From Bremia lactucae (Eukaryota; Oomycota; Peronosporomycetes; Peronosporales; Peronosporaceae), in contig NC_090616.1 in NCBI RefSeq assembly GCF_004359215.1, positions 742,426-772,506 of the forward strand: 30,081 bases of DNA, read 5' to 3'. The notes under the pieces are model-generated. The model saw nothing but the letters and a program-made list of their open reading frames with translations. It was not told the DNA's origin and did no database searches. How positions within the stretch are numbered: position 1 is the stretch's first letter; each line of letters begins with the position of its first letter. Position numbers and translations under genes: made by a program. Below, piece after piece: positions 27,451-30,081 of this stretch.

Positions 27451-28470
27451 AGATGATCGGACAACTGTGGCGTCTGTTTCAGACCGGTCCGCCGGATCAA
27501 GGTAGGCCTGGTGCATCCCAACATAGAATTTCGGGTGCGTTGCCATAGCTGATGGCAAGTTCAAGGTGTAGGCATTGCCGTGCACACAATGACCGTGACA
27601 GTCCCACGAAACGCGGATCGAGCATTGTACTTCCGACCGCTGATACCGCGTGCGTATGTAAGTTCTTAGCATCAAGTAGCACCAAATCAACAATCTTAAT
27701 TACTTGCGTATTGTGACGACCATGACTGTAACTGTTTTCCTATTCAAAGGTCTTGAGAAGCAGCCATGGCGTCCCAGACACGTAACTTAATGGCTTCACC
27801 AGTTTCAATAAACGTCAGCAAGTTGCGTTTGACCGACGGTCGAACCCCATTTAGGCCTCTCAAATTATCGGCGACAGCCTCTACCCCATCGACGTTAAAA
27901 GCCATTGGCAAATATAGGGGAGTACGCGGATGCCGCAACCCATTCTCTTAGAACGGGGAAAGCCCTGTCGACGAATGCACCGCATTATTCATTGCAAATT
28001 TAACTTGCGCTGACTGCGCACTCCATTGGGATGGCTCATCCACGCAAACAATGCGAAGCTCATCCTCCAAAACACGGTTGACCGCTCGATCTGACCGTCC
28101 GGCTGCGGATGATCCACCGTTGACATATGTATTCGAGTCCCCATCAGCCGAAAAAGATGTTGCCAAAAGGCGGATACAAACCGAGGATCTCGATCCCTCA
28201 CGAAAGACTCCGGATGTCCATGATGTCGAAACACATTGTCGATGAACAGCTGTGCCGCCTGCGGTGCCGTAATGCTTCAGCAACAGTGTTGTCCCCGGAA
28301 CTTGTTCTATAGGAAGAGGAGAAGGCAACCTTCCTCCTTTCTTGAGAGCGAGTGACCTCCCAGTAGGACGTCCCGCGCCTACTGGGAGACTTCGTTTCCC
28401 GACTCTACAACGCTCATTGCATTCATAGTTTGCTTCGTCAAAACAGGCTTGCCATGAACTACGTTCCATG
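27400..28470 (-). pseudogene. TyC integrase and pol C-terminal tail, frameshifted
   Basis: On the minus strand, 28470-27950 gives in two or three frames FRHHGHPESFVRDRDPRFVS (core Asp of the RDPRF motif), FWQHLFRLMGTRIHMSTVDH, PQPDGQIERS, then VNRVLEDELRIVCVDEPSQW, FAMNNAVHSSTGLSPF. Next, 27938-27744 gives LRHPRTPLYLPMAF and the DAMAASQ helix, and 27690-27480 gives VLLDAKNLHTHAVSAV and YTLNLPSAMATHPKFYVGMH, the 'HPVFYVGLLKPY'-like end of pol. Integrase inserts the DNA copy into the genome; this one is dead. It joins gag almost directly, without RT. Confidence 0.75.
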
Positions 28471-28480
28471 GGTTCTTGGA

Positions 28481-29390
28481 GCAGTTTCAGCGATAATGCC
28501 CAAGCGCATTACACCCAAAACAGCGGCCATCAAATCTTGAATTTCCTTAGCACAGACGCGCCTGTTCGGCCGATGATATCTCTATGGGGGTGGGGCCTTC
28601 GGCCAACTCCGTCGACCCGACTTGGCCCTGGGCCAATCTCGTGCAGTGGTCATCCAGCAAAGTTGTGTGCACAGCTTCGTTGAATGTAGTCGCTTGGCGG
28701 CGAAAGCGTTCAGTGCGAACAGGACCGACTCAGACACCGTCCATGAACACCGTGACCTTTACTTTTTTCCGACAACGGAACCCCAGCCATAGCGGCCTCC
28801 AAATTTTGGAGCTTCATGACATAGTCTTGTAAGGACCGAATTCCTTGCTTGCTCATTAAGAACAGCGACCGATGACGGAAGGCCACGTTGGCGATCAGAA
28901 ACGTCGTTCGCATCTCTTGAGCTATGAACTCGTACCATACATAGTATCCCGGAGTAGACGTCTTCTTGGCCATAGCCCACCCCCTTGTCCGACCTCCCAG
29001 GTTCGAAAGGGCAAAGGCCACTTGAGACCTCGCGTCGCGATTCTGGCCTGCGCTCAGCGCAATCTCGATCTCACGGATCTAAAAGACCAAGCTTTCCGCT
29101 TCCTTCCCGTCGAAAGTGGGAACGCGAATCTTCACAGACATCGACATATCTGGACGCGGCGCATACGACGACGGAGTCGAAGAGGCGCCCTGAGCCTCAG
29201 CTCTTACTGCCGTACGTGCGGCATCTTGCGCCGCCGTACTCACGTGAGCAATATGAGAGGACTCGTAGCGCTCGAAGCGCTCAACTCGAGCTCTTGTTGG
29301 TCGGCAGTCAGGGAAGGTAACCCGACAAAAGTCTCTTCACCTAACAGACTGACCATCCTTTCAAGCATCGCCTAAAAGGCATCGGAAAGG
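28481..29390 (-). pseudogene. TyC Gag with CCHC knuckle, degenerate
   Basis: Frame 29021-28710 gives MAFALSNLGGRTRGWAMAKK, MRTTFLIANVAFRHRSLFLM and SKQGIRSLQDYVMKLQNLEA, the capsid C-terminal domain of a Ty3/gypsy Gag. A knuckle, CFGCNALGHYR-stop-NC (C-X2-C-X4-H-X4-C with one stop), lies at 28522-28481. Upstream, 29390-29022 should hold the N-terminal part but has stops. From the knuckle the sequence passes within a few bases into integrase, so the gag-pol junction and most of pol are deleted. Confidence 0.7.
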
Positions 29391-29480
29391 GTGACGATAG
29401 TTCTGCCTGAGAGGCATAAAGTCTTCAGGTTCTCCATCCTGAGTGCCATCCAGATTGTTTCAATCCTTGGCCGCGGGATT

Positions 29481-29499
29481 GACTACAGGTTCTACCAGG
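29481..29499 (-). other. Candidate primer-binding site of TyC
   Basis: Directly after the LTR end (CTATCACA on the minus strand) come CC and TGGTAGAACCTGTAGTC. The first 12 bases from TGG match the TyA site (10004-10021) except at two positions, which suggests that the two elements use the same tRNA primer. Confidence 0.4.
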
Positions 29500-29607
29500 T
29501 GTGATAGGGTCACAGCAACTCACAGAGGAAGTTCTAAACTGTTAAGTATTGAGACCTTTTAGCATTCTAATTACAGTAATAAATCAGGCTAGTAATTGCT
29601 ACTAATT
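29500..29607 (-). repeat. TyC 5' LTR, truncated
   Basis: The first 108 bases match 25357-25465 with substitutions and small indels, ending GCTACTAATT. The rest of the 269-bp LTR is missing and TyB pol sequence follows directly. The loss of the LTR's outer part means no true target duplication can be read here. Confidence 0.6.
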
Positions 29608-29614
29608 TCGTAAT

Positions 29615-30081
29615 CTAAAAGCGTGAGCGAGGCTCAACGCTTTGTGGTTGAGCGATTAGCCATCACACGTAAAGTCCGTGACGCAATGGCAAGCGCACAG
29701 GACAAGCAAAAAGAATATGCGGACCGAAATGGTCGCAAAAACAATGAACGCTTTAGCGTGAGTGAAAAGGTACCATTCAGTACTGCTACCCTACCTACAA
29801 ATGCAATTTCTGTACTACCTGGAGGTACTACGAAGTTGTTGCCGCGTTTCATTGGGCCCTTTACGGTGGTTGAAGAGGTTGGAGACCTAAATTATAGGCT
29901 CACCCTTCCCCCGTATATGAAGACGCACCCCGTATCTTACGTGGGTCGTCTGAAACGGTATGTAGACCCAAATGAGGTCACATACCCCCATCTGGTTAAG
30001 GAGACCGATGGTGACGCCGACTGTGAGTCGAGCGTCGTTCGGGTGAGGGGGACGGTGAAGGCGAAAAGCTATCAGACCGAT
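29615..30081 (+). pseudogene. TyB integrase C-terminal part, continuing past the window
   Basis: The frame SVSEAQRFVVERLAITRKVR, AMASAQDKQKEYADRNGRK, then PRFIGPFTVVEEVGDLNYRL, LPPYMKTHPVSYVGRLKRYV is open to the last base. This is the integrase C-terminal helix and the SH3-like 'GPF' module with its HPVSYVGRLK motif, typical of Ty3/gypsy pol. It matches 6512-6735 at DNA level and is the far flank of the TyB copy split by TyC. No stop occurs in these 155 codons, so this end is better preserved than the RT half; it could belong to a different TyB copy than the decayed RT at 24640-25356. Confidence 0.75.

Larger units (their letters stand above)
25357..29607 (-). mobile_element. TyC: minus-strand Ty3/gypsy element inside the old TyB copy, internally deleted
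   Basis: LTR-like sequences at 25357-25625 and 29500-29607 (partial) share TGTGATAGGGTCAC and about 100 further bases. Read on the minus strand: a TGG-start primer-binding candidate (29481-29499), gag with CCHC (29390-28481), a direct jump to integrase (28470-27950) with protease, RT and RNase H missing, the pol tail (27940-27400), an opposite-strand ORF region, a purine-rich tract (GTGGGAGGGTGA on the minus strand, about 25638-25649) and the 3' LTR. Both flanks are TyB pol (RT on the left, integrase end on the right), so TyC entered an existing TyB copy, after or with loss of about 1.5-2 kb of TyB. Confidence 0.7.

Noticed and set aside
1..30081. tRNA, rRNA, snRNA genes or CRISPR arrays.
   Set aside because: No TPsiC-like GGTTCRANNCC with matching acceptor stem, no rRNA core sequence, and no regularly spaced direct repeats were seen.

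Overview
The window reads as nuclear DNA of an oomycete, most likely a plant-pathogenic Peronosporales species (Phytophthora or downy-mildew type). The signs are four ordinary eukaryotic genes with very short GT-AG introns (60 and 73 bp) packed into 4 kb, set between blocks of Ty3/gypsy LTR retrotransposons of the oomycete kind and a MULE transposase joined to an OTU-like protease. No tRNA, rRNA, CRISPR array or bacterial-type operon was seen.

Layout. 1-859: 3' end and 3' LTR of a Ty3/gypsy element (here 'TyB'), inserted in the middle of a MULE/OTU transposon gene whose remains run 860-2470, with its probable terminal repeats at 2608-2692. 3203-10526: a minus-strand Ty3/gypsy element ('TyA') with two LTRs, PBS, gag, protease, RT and RNase H. 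Its integrase region is replaced by a plus-strand TyB RNase H-integrase fragment, and an opposite-strand ORF lies next to its 3' LTR. 11133-15121: host gene island with RPL14 (eL14) and RPL5 (uL18) as a divergent pair, then an NSRP1/CCDC55-like splicing factor, then a TALE homeodomain protein in convergent orientation. 15122-19146: AT-rich intergenic DNA with little recognisable content. 19147-30081: nested retroelements, namely a TyB-related LTR, a 5' LTR with a gag interrupted by a 726-base N gap, an older TyB copy (LTR remnant, gag, RT), a minus-strand third element ('TyC', 25357-29607) sitting inside it, and TyB pol again to the end of the window. TyA, TyB and TyC are labels used only in this answer.

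The four host genes all serve expression of the genome (two 60S ribosomal proteins, a pre-mRNA splicing regulator, a transcription factor) and look intact. Nearly every transposon protein is broken by stops, frameshifts, rearrangement or the gap.

The most unusual signal is structural. The retroelement sequences, LTRs and protein-coding parts alike, are tiled end to end with short, perfect or near-perfect hairpins (arms 7-15 bp, loops often 1-10 nt), far more than chance predicts and absent by eye from the host genes. Between diverged copies the arms carry compensatory base-pair changes, or a new hairpin is formed at the same place from different sequence. I know of no described system that explains this. 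Template switching during reverse transcription, or selection on RNA structure, are the two obvious hypotheses.
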